From NCBI GenBank assembly GCA_023257515.1, contig JALRCA010000191.1:1-64000 (forward strand): DNA of 64,000 nucleotides. The letters are read 5' to 3'. The stretch is from Aeromicrobium sp. (GTDB lineage Bacteria > Actinomycetota > Actinomycetes > Propionibacteriales > Nocardioidaceae). The notes beneath the pieces are model-generated. The model worked only from the letters and a program-made list of their open reading frames with translations. It made no database searches and was not told the DNA's origin. Shown here piece after piece: positions 9,092 through 18,549 of this stretch. Position 1 is the first letter of the stretch. Each line of letters opens with the position of its first letter. The translations under genes and the position numbers were made by a program.

Positions 9092-10446
9092 CAGAGGATC
9101 CCTCCCAGGGCGTCGTAGACGCCGAGCGCACCGGCGGCCACGACGAGCAGCACGACCATCGCGAGGAACTCGACGAGGTTCAGGGTCCGCTTGACGCGGG
9201 CCCGCGTGATCTCCGACATCGGCAGCGACGCCAGGGCGATGCCGAGGGCGGCGGCGACCGCCGTGGCGGGCACGAGCCACGGAGCCGTCTCGGGCTCCTG
9301 CACCGCGAAGCGGGCGACGCAGAACGCGATCACGAGCAGCCCGGCGACGCGGAGCGGCGTGACGTGCTGCGTGCGCGAGAAGAGCCTGGAGCGCAGCAGG
9401 GCGACGCCCGCCAGGATGAACGCGAGCGACCGGTCCCAGGCGCTGCCCGAGAGATCGAGCACCACGCCGCACGCGACGACGACCGCGGCGATGCCGAGCA
9501 GGGAGCCGACGAGCACGGCGTTGCTCGCCCGGTAGCGCCGACGCAGCGCGGCGAGGTCGAGCTGACCGACGTGGCGGACGCGGTAGTCGGCACTCGCCAG
9601 CCCGCCCACCGACAGGGACACGCGGGGCAGGACCCCGACGGCCAGGATCGCGAGGACGGGGATGACGCGGGGACCGTGCTCGGTGGTGAGGTCGGTGACG
9701 GTGGCCAGGGCCTGGGCGACCGCTGCGGCCAGCACCACCACGCCGAACGCCACGTGCGACGTCGCGTCCTCGCTCAGCAGCCGGGCCCCACCCGCGACGA
9801 GCAGGGCACCCGCAGCAGCGGCGGCGAGGACGAGGACCGGCTCGGCGTCGGCGAGCTCCGCCACCGAGCGGCCGAGCATCGCGCCCCACAGCATCGCGGC
9901 GGCCGCCGCGGTCCGGGCGTCGGCGGGGCGGGCGAACCGGTCGGCCCACCAGGTCGCGAACAGCAGGGCGGCCACGGCGGCGACCGCGCCGCCGACCGAG
10001 TCGAGGTCGGCCAGCCGGGAGGTCCCGGCCAGGGGCGTGACGAGGAGGGCGGTCAGCCCCCACAGGGCCAGGAACGCCGAACCCGCCAGCACGGTGTAGG
10101 ACCCCGTCGTCCGGGTCACCCACACGCCGCCCGCCGCGTCCACGCTGTCCTCGACGGCGTCGCGCACGTCCTCGACGAGCGCGGGCGTCACCTCGTCGGT
10201 GCGCGAGCGGAGCTCCAGGACGTCGCCGTCCAGCACGCCCGCGTCCTCGAGGGTCTGCGTCAGCGACAGCGCGGCGCCTCCGACGCGACCCAGGGTCCAC
10301 GTCGTCGGACCGCCGTCGGCCTGCTCCGGCGCCGCGTACCGCATCACCTGCGGCAGCACGTCGGCGAGCGCGAGGGCACTGGGCAGCGCGAGGTCGATCG
10401 TCCGCTCCGACGTCACGACCGTGACGCGGCTGTAGGCCGTGAGCAC
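9091..10446 (-). CDS. eccD: type VII secretion integral membrane protein EccD
   Basis: N-terminal ubiquitin-like domain (VLTAYSRVTVVTSERTIDLALPS...GGAALSLTQTLEDAGVLDGDVLELR) followed by many TM helices. Confidence 0.85.
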   Translation of the reverse strand: MLTAYSRVTVVTSERTIDLALPSALALADVLPQVMRYAAPEQADGGPTTWTLGRVGGAALSLTQTLEDAGVLDGDVLELRSRTDEVTPALVEDVRDAVEDSVDAAGGVWVTRTTGSYTVLAGSAFLALWGLTALLVTPLAGTSRLADLDSVGGAVAAVAALLFATWWADRFARPADARTAAAAAMLWGAMLGRSVAELADAEPVLVLAAAAAGALLVAGGARLLSEDATSHVAFGVVVLAAAVAQALATVTDLTTEHGPRVIPVLAILAVGVLPRVSLSVGGLASADYRVRHVGQLDLAALRRRYRASNAVLVGSLLGIAAVVVACGVVLDLSGSAWDRSLAFILAGVALLRSRLFSRTQHVTPLRVAGLLVIAFCVARFAVQEPETAPWLVPATAVAAALGIALASLPMSEITRARVKRTLNLVEFLAMVVLLVVAAGALGVYDALGGIL

Positions 10447-10557
10447 TCCGCCCCCTGTCGTCCGTCGTGATCGCACCCTTGCGGATGTCGTCGGCGCTGG
10501 TGAGCATAGCGTTGCGACACCACGCAGTGCACGGACGGAGCGGAGGCCCCAGGGACC

Positions 10558-13500
10558 ATGACCACCACCTTGGTCAGGCGACCGGCACGGATCGCCCCAC
10601 CCCGCACCACGTCCACCCCGCTCACGATCGAGCCGCCCCCGAACCGGGGCCAGGGCGCGCCCGCGATGGCCGGGCTGAGCATGATGATGATGCCGATCAT
10701 GAGCGGCACCGGCTCCATCACCGTCGCGATCACCCAGCGGGACCGGCCCATCGTGGCCGTCGCGGCGGTGCTCGCACTGATCGGCTCCATCGCGATCGGC
10801 GTCGTCATGCTGATCTCGCAGCGCAGCGGGACCAAGCGCCAGCTGCGCGAGAGTCGCGAGCGCTATCTCGACTACGTCGAGGCCCTGCGCCACACGGTCC
10901 GCGACCAGATCGCCGGCCAGCGGGCCGAGCAGGCCTGGCGCTTCCCTCGCGCCGACCAGCTGCTCGCGATCGCCCGCGACGACACGCGCCGCTGGGAACG
11001 TCGCCGCTCGCACCCCGACTTCCTCGGCGTCCGGCTCGGCACCGGCGAGGTCCCGCTCTCGGCGGGACTCACGCTCGAGGCCGACACCGGGCCGCTCAAC
11101 GACTTCGACCCGGTGTGCCTCCAGGCCGCGCAGGAGCTGCAGCAGCGCTATGCCTCGTTGCGCGACCAGCCGATCGTCGTGCCGCTCTCGCAGATCGGCA
11201 CGACGAGCGTCATCGGCGTCCCGGAGGCGCGTCGCGCGCTCGCCACGCACCTGCTCCTGCAGACCGTCGTGCTGCAGAGCCCCAACGACGTCCAGGTCGC
11301 CGTCGTGCGCTCCGACGAGACCGCCGCCTCGTGGGACTGGTGCAAGTGGCTCCCGCACGCGCAGGAGACCCAGGTCCTCGACGGTGACGTGCCGGCACGC
11401 CGCGTCGCCGCGACCGTGGCCGCCATGTCCGAGGCCCTCGCACCCGAGCTCGAGGCCCGGCTCGACCGCCACTCGCGCGCCCGCGGGGAGGCCTCGGCCC
11501 AGACGTCCCACCTGGTGGTCGTGATCGACGGTCAAGGGCTCCCGGCGGGCCAGCACCTCGCGTCGCCCGACCCGAGCGTCCCGCTCGCCGCCCTCGGCGT
11601 CCACGTCGTGACGCTCCTGGACTCCCAGCGCGTCGAGCCCGACGCCGTCGACCTCAGGCTCGAGATCGACGCGTCCGGCAGCGTGACGAGCACCCACCGC
11701 GACCAGCCCTTCCGCATGGACCTCGCTCCCCAGGGGATCGAGCACACCATCGCGCGCCAGATCTCCGCCCTGCGCCTGACGGTCGAGGACCACGGCGAGG
11801 ACGGGCTCACCGACACGGTCGGCCTCACCGAGATCCTCGGCGTCCCCGACCCGGCGAGGCTGGACCTGCGACGCACCTGGCAGCCCCGCGCCCTCCGCGA
11901 CCTGCTGCGCGTGCCGATCGGCATCGGCACGACCGGTCAGTCGGTCATGCTCGACCTCAAGGAGTCGGCCCACGGCGGCATGGGCCCGCACGGCATGGTC
12001 GTCGGCGCCACCGGCTCGGGCAAGTCCGAGATGCTGCGGACGATGGTCAGCTCGCTCGTCATCGGGCACGGTCCGGACCGGCTGGCGCTCATGCTCGTGG
12101 ACTTCAAGGGCGGCGCGACGTTCGCCTCGATGGAGGACATCCCCCACATCGCCGGCATGATCACCAACCTGCAGGACGACCTGACGCTCGTCGACCGCAT
12201 GCGTGACGCGCTCTACGGCGAGATGCAGCGACGGCAGGAGATCCTCAAGAAGGCCGGCAACCTGCCCAACGTCACCGCCTACCAGGACCGGATCGACGCC
12301 GGCGAGGACCTGGAGCCGCTCCCCCACCTGCTCGTCATCATCGACGAGTTCTCCGAGCTGCTCACCGCCAAGCCCGACTTCGCCGAGATGTTCGTCGCGA
12401 TCGGGCGCATCGGTCGATCCATCGGCGTGCACCTGCTGCTCGCCACGCAGAAGCTCGAGATGGGCAAGATCCGCGGTCTGGAGTCGCACCTGTCCTACCG
12501 GATCAGCCTGCGCACCTTCTCCGAGGCCGAGAGCCGTGACGCGATCGGCGTGCCCGATGCGTTCCACCTGCCGCCGGAGCCGGGCTCGGGCTACCTCAAG
12601 GTCGACACCACGGTCTTCGACCGCTTCAAGGCCGCCCTCGTCTCGCAGCCGTACGTGCCCCCGAGCGACGGTCCCAAGACCTCGGTCCCGGTCGTGCCCT
12701 ACGTCGCCGTCAACGGTCTCGGGGCGTGGCTGGCCGAGCAGGCGGCGGCCGCCGAGCAGCTCGAGGCCGAGGCGGCCGTCGCCGACGTGTCCGCCTCCGA
12801 CCCCAGCGTGCTCGACGTCATCTGCACGCAGATCGAGGGCGCGGGACGCCCTGCCGTCCGGCCCGTGTGGCTCGACCCGCTGCCGACCCACCTGGCGCTC
12901 GGCGAGCTCGTGCCGATGGACACCACACACCCCGTCACCACCTGCAAGGCCGTCCTCGGGCGGGTCGACGACCCCAAGAACCAGGCCCAGTTCCCGCTCG
13001 AGTGGGACTTCACCGGCGGCGGGGCCAACCTCGTCATCACGGGATCGCCCCAGACGGGCAAGTCGACCCTCCTGCGCTCGATGATCCTGTCGATGTCCAC
13101 GACCTACCGTCCCGGCGACGTCGCGTTCTACTGCATCGACTACGGCGGCGGCTCGCTGTCGTCGCTGCAGGACGTCCCCCACGTGGCATCCGTGACGTCC
13201 CGCGTCGACCCGGAGCGGATCCGCCGCACCGTCAACGACGTGCGCTCGACCCTCGACCGTCGCGAGTCGATGTTCCGCGACCACGGGTTCGAGTCGATGG
13301 CGGCGTTCCGCCGGGCACGAGCCAACGGCGACGTCGACGACACCGAGCCCGGCGACGTCTTCCTGATCGTCGACGGCTGGGGCACGTTCCGCGACGAGTA
13401 CGACGACCTCGACTACACGATCGCCGACATCGCCGCACGCGGCACCAACTTCGGTGTCCACGTCGTCGTGACCGTCACCCAGGCCATGCAGGTGCGCATG

Positions 13501-14535
13501 CGCATGCAGGGGTCGATGGGCGGCCGGCTGGAGCTGCGCCTCAACGACGCCTACGACTCCGAGTTCGAGCGCTCCATGATGGAGCAGATCCCGAAGGACG
13601 CGGTCGGTCGAGGCATCACAGGCACGCGCAAGGCCGCCACGATCTTCCAGACGGCGCTGCCCGTGAGCGCGATCCCCGAGCTCGAGCCCGGCCAGGACCA
13701 CGAGGACGTCGACGACGACCAGAAGGCCTACGTCGCTGCGGTCGTCTCCAAGTGGGAGGGCCAGTCCGTGCAGCGCGTCCAGGTGCTGCCGCGTCGCGTC
13801 GAGCTGTCCGACCTGCCGCCGATCGAGCTGGGCGACAAGGGTGTCCTCGTCGGTCTGTCCGAGATCAACCTCGGGCCTGCGGAGATCCAGCTGTGGGGGG
13901 CCGACCCGCACCTGCAGGTCTACGGCGACGGCGAGACCGGGAAGTCGAACCTGCTGAAGCTCATCGTCCACAACCTCGTCTCGAGCCACTCGGCCGACGA
14001 GATCGGCATCGCGGTGGTCGACTACCGACGCTCGCTGCTCGACGTCGTGCCCGAGGACTACCTGCTGTCCTACGCGACCGGCATGGAGCAGACCGCACAG
14101 CTCGCCCAGGACCTGGCCGGCGCGATCAACGCCCGCGTCCCGGGACCCGACGTCACGTCCGAGCAGCTGCGCAACCGCACCTGGTGGCAGGGCCTCGAGG
14201 TGTTCGTCATCGTCGACGACTACGACCTGGTCGCGACGTCGCAGGGTGATCCGCTCGGCGCCCTGGTCGACCTGCTTCCCCAGGGCCGCGACCTGGGCTT
14301 CCACCTCGTGCTCGCGCGCCGCACCGGCGGCATGAGCCGAGCCGTGTTCGAGCCGATGATCCAGCGACTCATCGACCTCAGCGCGCCCGGCTTCATGTTC
14401 TCGGGCGACCGCCTCGAGGGCCGCCTCATCGGTGGGCACGCCTCCCAGCGGCTGCCCCGCGGCCGGGCCATGTACGTCACCCGCGACGGCTCGGCCTCGC
14501 TCGTCCAGACGGCGGTCGTGCCCGACGCCTCGTGA
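10558..14535 (+). CDS. eccC: type VII secretion protein EccC, three FtsK/SpoIIIE ATPase domains
   Basis: 1325 aa; N-terminal TMs; P-loops GATGSGKSEM, GSPQTGKSTLL and GDGETGKSNLL; DFKGGATF in domain 1. Confidence 0.95.
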   Translation: MTTTLVRRPARIAPPRTTSTPLTIEPPPNRGQGAPAMAGLSMMMMPIMSGTGSITVAITQRDRPIVAVAAVLALIGSIAIGVVMLISQRSGTKRQLRESRERYLDYVEALRHTVRDQIAGQRAEQAWRFPRADQLLAIARDDTRRWERRRSHPDFLGVRLGTGEVPLSAGLTLEADTGPLNDFDPVCLQAAQELQQRYASLRDQPIVVPLSQIGTTSVIGVPEARRALATHLLLQTVVLQSPNDVQVAVVRSDETAASWDWCKWLPHAQETQVLDGDVPARRVAATVAAMSEALAPELEARLDRHSRARGEASAQTSHLVVVIDGQGLPAGQHLASPDPSVPLAALGVHVVTLLDSQRVEPDAVDLRLEIDASGSVTSTHRDQPFRMDLAPQGIEHTIARQISALRLTVEDHGEDGLTDTVGLTEILGVPDPARLDLRRTWQPRALRDLLRVPIGIGTTGQSVMLDLKESAHGGMGPHGMVVGATGSGKSEMLRTMVSSLVIGHGPDRLALMLVDFKGGATFASMEDIPHIAGMITNLQDDLTLVDRMRDALYGEMQRRQEILKKAGNLPNVTAYQDRIDAGEDLEPLPHLLVIIDEFSELLTAKPDFAEMFVAIGRIGRSIGVHLLLATQKLEMGKIRGLESHLSYRISLRTFSEAESRDAIGVPDAFHLPPEPGSGYLKVDTTVFDRFKAALVSQPYVPPSDGPKTSVPVVPYVAVNGLGAWLAEQAAAAEQLEAEAAVADVSASDPSVLDVICTQIEGAGRPAVRPVWLDPLPTHLALGELVPMDTTHPVTTCKAVLGRVDDPKNQAQFPLEWDFTGGGANLVITGSPQTGKSTLLRSMILSMSTTYRPGDVAFYCIDYGGGSLSSLQDVPHVASVTSRVDPERIRRTVNDVRSTLDRRESMFRDHGFESMAAFRRARANGDVDDTEPGDVFLIVDGWGTFRDEYDDLDYTIADIAARGTNFGVHVVVTVTQAMQVRMRMQGSMGGRLELRLNDAYDSEFERSMMEQIPKDAVGRGITGTRKAATIFQTALPVSAIPELEPGQDHEDVDDDQKAYVAAVVSKWEGQSVQRVQVLPRRVELSDLPPIELGDKGVLVGLSEINLGPAEIQLWGADPHLQVYGDGETGKSNLLKLIVHNLVSSHSADEIGIAVVDYRRSLLDVVPEDYLLSYATGMEQTAQLAQDLAGAINARVPGPDVTSEQLRNRTWWQGLEVFVIVDDYDLVATSQGDPLGALVDLLPQGRDLGFHLVLARRTGGMSRAVFEPMIQRLIDLSAPGFMFSGDRLEGRLIGGHASQRLPRGRAMYVTRDGSASLVQTAVVPDAS

Positions 14536-14626
14536 CGTCTCGCCCTGTGGATGACGTCACGTCCCACTGTCGTCCTTCGCCGAATTGTCGTACGGTTGAG
14601 TGACTACGCACACCACAGGGGGATGC

Positions 14627-14986
14627 ATGAGCGCAGATCGCGTATCACTGACCGAGGGCTACGAGGGCGCGGCAGCAAGCCACCGCGACGTGGCCAACCA
14701 GGGCGAGAGCGTCGCCGGACTCGCCAAGAAGCAGCACGGCCACACGTCTGACCTCATCGGTCAGAACAAGGGCAGCTTCGCCACGCAGGCGGCCAACGGC
14801 TCGACCGCGACGGCCAACACCTTCCAGGCCAACGCCCTGCTGCACACCGCGAACGCCGAGGGTGGCATGCGCTTCACGCGCGACACGGCCGCGCACGAGG
14901 AGGACGCGACGTCGGGACAGCGGACCGAGTCGACGACGCTCGAGACCACCGCCAGCGACCTTCACAGCAAGATCAACCGGGCCTGA
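14627..14986 (+). CDS. small T7SS-associated helical protein (putative ESX partner/substrate)
   Basis: 119 aa MSADRVSLTEGYEGAAASHRD...; directly 3' of eccC; Trp-free, Ala/Thr/Asn-rich, no signal peptide. Confidence 0.75.
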   Translation: MSADRVSLTEGYEGAAASHRDVANQGESVAGLAKKQHGHTSDLIGQNKGSFATQAANGSTATANTFQANALLHTANAEGGMRFTRDTAAHEEDATSGQRTESTTLETTASDLHSKINRA

Positions 14987-15011
14987 GCCCACCGAGACAC
15001 CAGGAGACATC

Positions 15012-15314
15012 ATGGGTGACCAGGTGCGCGTCGACCGCGGCGCGATCCAGAACCACACCGACGCGACCCTTGGCAACAAGGGATCGCTGCGCGGGCTGAA
15101 CGACGACACCGATCGTCGTCAGGCCCACATCCAGAACACGCTCGAGAACGGCGTCGGCTCCGAGCAGGTCCAAGGCCAGCGCACGGGCGCGAAGCGTCAC
15201 GCCGACGACATCGACGCCGGTGTCCAGCGCACGGCGCAGCGCACGTCCGAGAACGCCGACCAGTTCATCCAGGGCGTCCGCAACGCTGCCGAGCGCTCGC
15301 TGCGCCAGATCTGA
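15012..15314 (+). CDS. small T7SS-associated helical protein (putative ESX partner/substrate)
   Basis: 100 aa MGDQVRVDRGAIQNHTDATLGNKGSLRG...; predicted helical, same operon. Confidence 0.75.
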   Translation: MGDQVRVDRGAIQNHTDATLGNKGSLRGLNDDTDRRQAHIQNTLENGVGSEQVQGQRTGAKRHADDIDAGVQRTAQRTSENADQFIQGVRNAAERSLRQI

Positions 15315-15316
15315 CG

Positions 15317-15670
15317 ATGGGTGGCTCGAACGTCACCGGCGTGGAGGTCGACGCCCTCCACGCCACGGGTGGCAAGATCAAGGGCCGCTCCGACGGGAGC
15401 CAGAGCGCGGCGCACGGACTCAAGAACGGTCTGGACTCCGCCTCGGGGTCCGTCGGGCAGGGGCGCATCAAGGGTGCGGTCTCGTCCTTCGTGACCAACC
15501 ACGTGGTCGACGACAGCAACCTGCTGTCGCACCAGGTCTCGAACGCCGGCTCGAACGTCAGCTTCGTCGCCTCGACCACACGGGCCGAGGACGAGGAAGG
15601 CGGCCGATCCGTGCAGCAGTCGGTGTCGGACGACACGACGATCGCGAACCGGATCAACCACGCCGTCTGA
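15317..15670 (+). CDS. small T7SS-associated protein (putative ESX partner/substrate)
   Basis: 117 aa MGGSNVTGVEVDALHATGGKIKG...; immediately follows the 15012 gene. Confidence 0.75.
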   Translation: MGGSNVTGVEVDALHATGGKIKGRSDGSQSAAHGLKNGLDSASGSVGQGRIKGAVSSFVTNHVVDDSNLLSHQVSNAGSNVSFVASTTRAEDEEGGRSVQQSVSDDTTIANRINHAV

Positions 15671-15743
15671 CGCCGCACCGCGGACCGGGCCGTAGCGCTC
15701 GACACAACTTCACACGCAACATCTGACGTAACGTCTCAGGGGT

Positions 15744-15769
15744 GGGACGCAGCCTTCGGGCTGCGTCCC
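15744..15769 (+). terminator. intrinsic terminator-like hairpin
   Basis: GGGACGCAGCC-TTCG-GGCTGCGTCCC: perfect 11-bp stem with TTCG tetraloop, 3' of the small-protein cluster. Confidence 0.75.
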
Positions 15770-15824
15770 ATTCGTGCGTCTAGGCACAGGGACGCCGCAC
15801 CACTTCCAGGGGATAAGCACCGAC

Positions 15825-18323
15825 ATGGCAGTACCTGACTTCCCGCTGTACGGCGAGGAGAACAACGGCGCGACCGCCGCCTCGATCCGCGAGGCCGCGG
15901 CCGAACCGAGCACCCACACGGCGACGATCAATGCGCTCGTCACCGACCTGAGCGACGACCAGGGCTCGGTGCGCTCCCAGATCGAGGGCGACGTCGCCGA
16001 CATCGCGGTCGCGAACCCCGCGGCCGCGACGCAGACGGCGCAGAATCTCGCTCGCAACGGGTTCTACGCGATCGGGCTCATCAATCAGTTCGCGGACGCG
16101 GTCGAGACCTACGACGCCACGGTCACGCAGCTGAACGAGGAGCTGCGCCAGAACACCCAGAGCCAGTGGCGGGCGCAACGCTCCGGCGACGACCGGAAGG
16201 AGGCCGGCGCCGGAGGCGTCGACGACATCACGTTCGCCGACGTCCGCCAGCAGGAGAAGGCCAAGCTCCAAGGACGGTTCAACGACGCGGTGCGCGCGCT
16301 CGACACGGCCGAGACCACCGCCGTCACCGGTTTCGAGGGGGGCCCGCCGAGCGGCGAGCAGGCCCGTGCACTCGTGCTCGCGGGGTACATCCCGCTGGGC
16401 GGCGCTGGTTTGTGGTGGCCCGCGGTCTCGCTCACGCCTGACGAACAGCGTCAGGCCCTGAGCAACATGACGGCCGAGGCGCAGGCCGACTACGTGCGAA
16501 ACCGTCCCGACATCCCGCCGGAGCTGGCGTCGGTCATATCGGCGGGCGCGCAGGAGCTGCTGTCCCGCGACGTCGTCGGCGACATCAAGAACTCGACGGT
16601 CGACCAGGACACGGTGCGACTCCTCACGCTGTTCAACGACAAGCCGGCCTTTGCAGCGGGCGTGTTCCAGAACGTCACACCGAACGAGGTCGCCGACGTC
16701 ATCAAGTCGCTCAACAGCGCCGCCTTCACCGAGGTCGTCGTGGGCAGCAAGGATCCCAACGCCCTCAACGTCTACGGCAGGTTCATGGACGCCGCCGGCC
16801 TCACGCTGGCCACCTACTCGCGTCACACGACGAACCCCACGATGCTGGCGGACCAGTACTTCCAGGCGATCACGACGGACGATCCCCGCCATCATCACAA
16901 CGCTGCAGCGCTGACCTTGCTCATGCGCGAGGCGGGCGAGAAGCCCGAGGGCGTGTTCGGCACGACCTTCATGGACAAGTTGGCGACCGACATCTACCAG
17001 TGGGAGCGACGGCTGGGCGCGAACGGCGATCCCGTGTGGGGCGACCGCAACGCAGCCGGGATCGTCGACCCCGACACCCAGCAGAGCGGCGACCTGAAGG
17101 TCGGGCGTGTCGCGACCGACGGTCTTGCCAACATCCTGGGCGCGATGGGGCACAGTCCCGAAGCTGCGCAGGCGTTCTTCAAGACCAGTGACGGCCACGT
17201 GGATGCCGGCATGCTCGACTACCTGATCGGCAAGAAGGACGGGAGCGACGTCGACGCCAGGACGTTCACCGGCAGCGTGAGCGACGAGGGCGAGGGACTG
17301 GGCCTGGCGATGCAGGCCGCCAGCATCGGCGGCGGGGAAGGTTTCGACCAGAAGTTTGCCGCTCAGTTCACGACCGATGTCTTCCGCAAGGTCGCCGACC
17401 TGTCCGGCCACGACGGCGAGTGGCACGTGTGGGAGAAGATGACCGACGACCTCGGCGCGATGGCCTCCGGGTACACCCACGACGTCTACGACATCCTGAA
17501 CAACTCCGTCGACACGGATACGGCTCAGCTGGGCATCGACACGGGTCAGCTCCAGAAGCTGCTGGGTGAGATCGGCCGCGGGAACGACAAGACCGGCCTG
17601 ACGCTGCTCACCACCGCCATGCTGAGCGAGGTCGATCACCGCTCCCAGTTGTTCCTCGACGGCATGCACGGCCCCAAGACCATGGATGCTCTCCACCGAG
17701 CCGGTTTCCCCGGTCTTCAGACCGAGCACGGAGACGTCATGGGGCAGCTGTTGAAGTACGGCGTCCAGATCCAGGGGCAGGAAGAGGCAGCGGCGAAGGA
17801 GCGCGAGAAGATCCTGTCGCGCGCTCTGGACGCCGTGGCCGGTTTCGTGCCCGGCGGCTCGACCGTGCTCGGCGAGGGCGCCAGCCAGCTGGCCAAGATG
17901 GCGTTCGACACCGGCAAGGGCCAGCTCGTCGCGGAGATCAAGGAGGGTCTCGAGACCAAGCCGACGACCGAGAAGTATCTTGCCGGCGAGACCGACGCCT
18001 TGAAGGACAAGCTCACCTACGGCGCCATGGGCATCCTTGCGCGCAACGGCTACCTGGGACCGCAGGAGATCCCAGGAAGGGCGCCGTTCCCCGGCATCCC
18101 GCCGGAGATCCTCACGGGCGATCCGCCGCAGATCCGGCCCGACCTGTACGACAAGGATGGATACATCATCACGGACAAGAACCTGAGCGACGAGGAGCGC
18201 CGGAAGATCCAGGACGCGTGGAACGACTTCCGCCAGACCAGCGGCTCGCCGCTCCTGACCGAGCTGACGTACCAGTCGTCGTTCATGGAGCAGTTCATCA
18301 AGGCGTCGGCACCCGCCAAGTGA
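15825..18323 (+). CDS. large putative T7SS-exported protein (832 aa; DUF6571-like by gestalt)
   Basis: MAVPDFPLYGEENNGATAASIREAAAEPS...; no signal peptide; N-terminal ~200 aa highly similar to the 18550 gene; downstream of eccC cluster. Confidence 0.8.
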   Translation: MAVPDFPLYGEENNGATAASIREAAAEPSTHTATINALVTDLSDDQGSVRSQIEGDVADIAVANPAAATQTAQNLARNGFYAIGLINQFADAVETYDATVTQLNEELRQNTQSQWRAQRSGDDRKEAGAGGVDDITFADVRQQEKAKLQGRFNDAVRALDTAETTAVTGFEGGPPSGEQARALVLAGYIPLGGAGLWWPAVSLTPDEQRQALSNMTAEAQADYVRNRPDIPPELASVISAGAQELLSRDVVGDIKNSTVDQDTVRLLTLFNDKPAFAAGVFQNVTPNEVADVIKSLNSAAFTEVVVGSKDPNALNVYGRFMDAAGLTLATYSRHTTNPTMLADQYFQAITTDDPRHHHNAAALTLLMREAGEKPEGVFGTTFMDKLATDIYQWERRLGANGDPVWGDRNAAGIVDPDTQQSGDLKVGRVATDGLANILGAMGHSPEAAQAFFKTSDGHVDAGMLDYLIGKKDGSDVDARTFTGSVSDEGEGLGLAMQAASIGGGEGFDQKFAAQFTTDVFRKVADLSGHDGEWHVWEKMTDDLGAMASGYTHDVYDILNNSVDTDTAQLGIDTGQLQKLLGEIGRGNDKTGLTLLTTAMLSEVDHRSQLFLDGMHGPKTMDALHRAGFPGLQTEHGDVMGQLLKYGVQIQGQEEAAAKEREKILSRALDAVAGFVPGGSTVLGEGASQLAKMAFDTGKGQLVAEIKEGLETKPTTEKYLAGETDALKDKLTYGAMGILARNGYLGPQEIPGRAPFPGIPPEILTGDPPQIRPDLYDKDGYIITDKNLSDEERRKIQDAWNDFRQTSGSPLLTELTYQSSFMEQFIKASAPAK

Positions 18324-18549
18324 GACAGCGTCCGCGACGAAGCCGACGCCGCACGTCACGGCGCAGCTCGCTCGTCGACGAGGTGAGCGGCCTCACGTCG
18401 ACGAGAATCGCCATCGCACGATGCCGCGCACCCCGGTCGAGGCGTCCAGAGCCGGTGCTCAGGAACCCTCGCCCGAGGTGCGAGGTTTCCGTCCGACGTC
18501 GGAGCGTCTACGGTGGAAGTGGAAGAGCATCACATCCGGGGGGACGGAC

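Noticed and set aside
9091-14439. 1782-aa minus-strand ORF antisense to eccC
   Set aside because: Only the C-terminal part is EccD; the rest is low-complexity Arg/Gly/Val/His-rich translation antisense to a convincing gene, typical of high-GC DNA.
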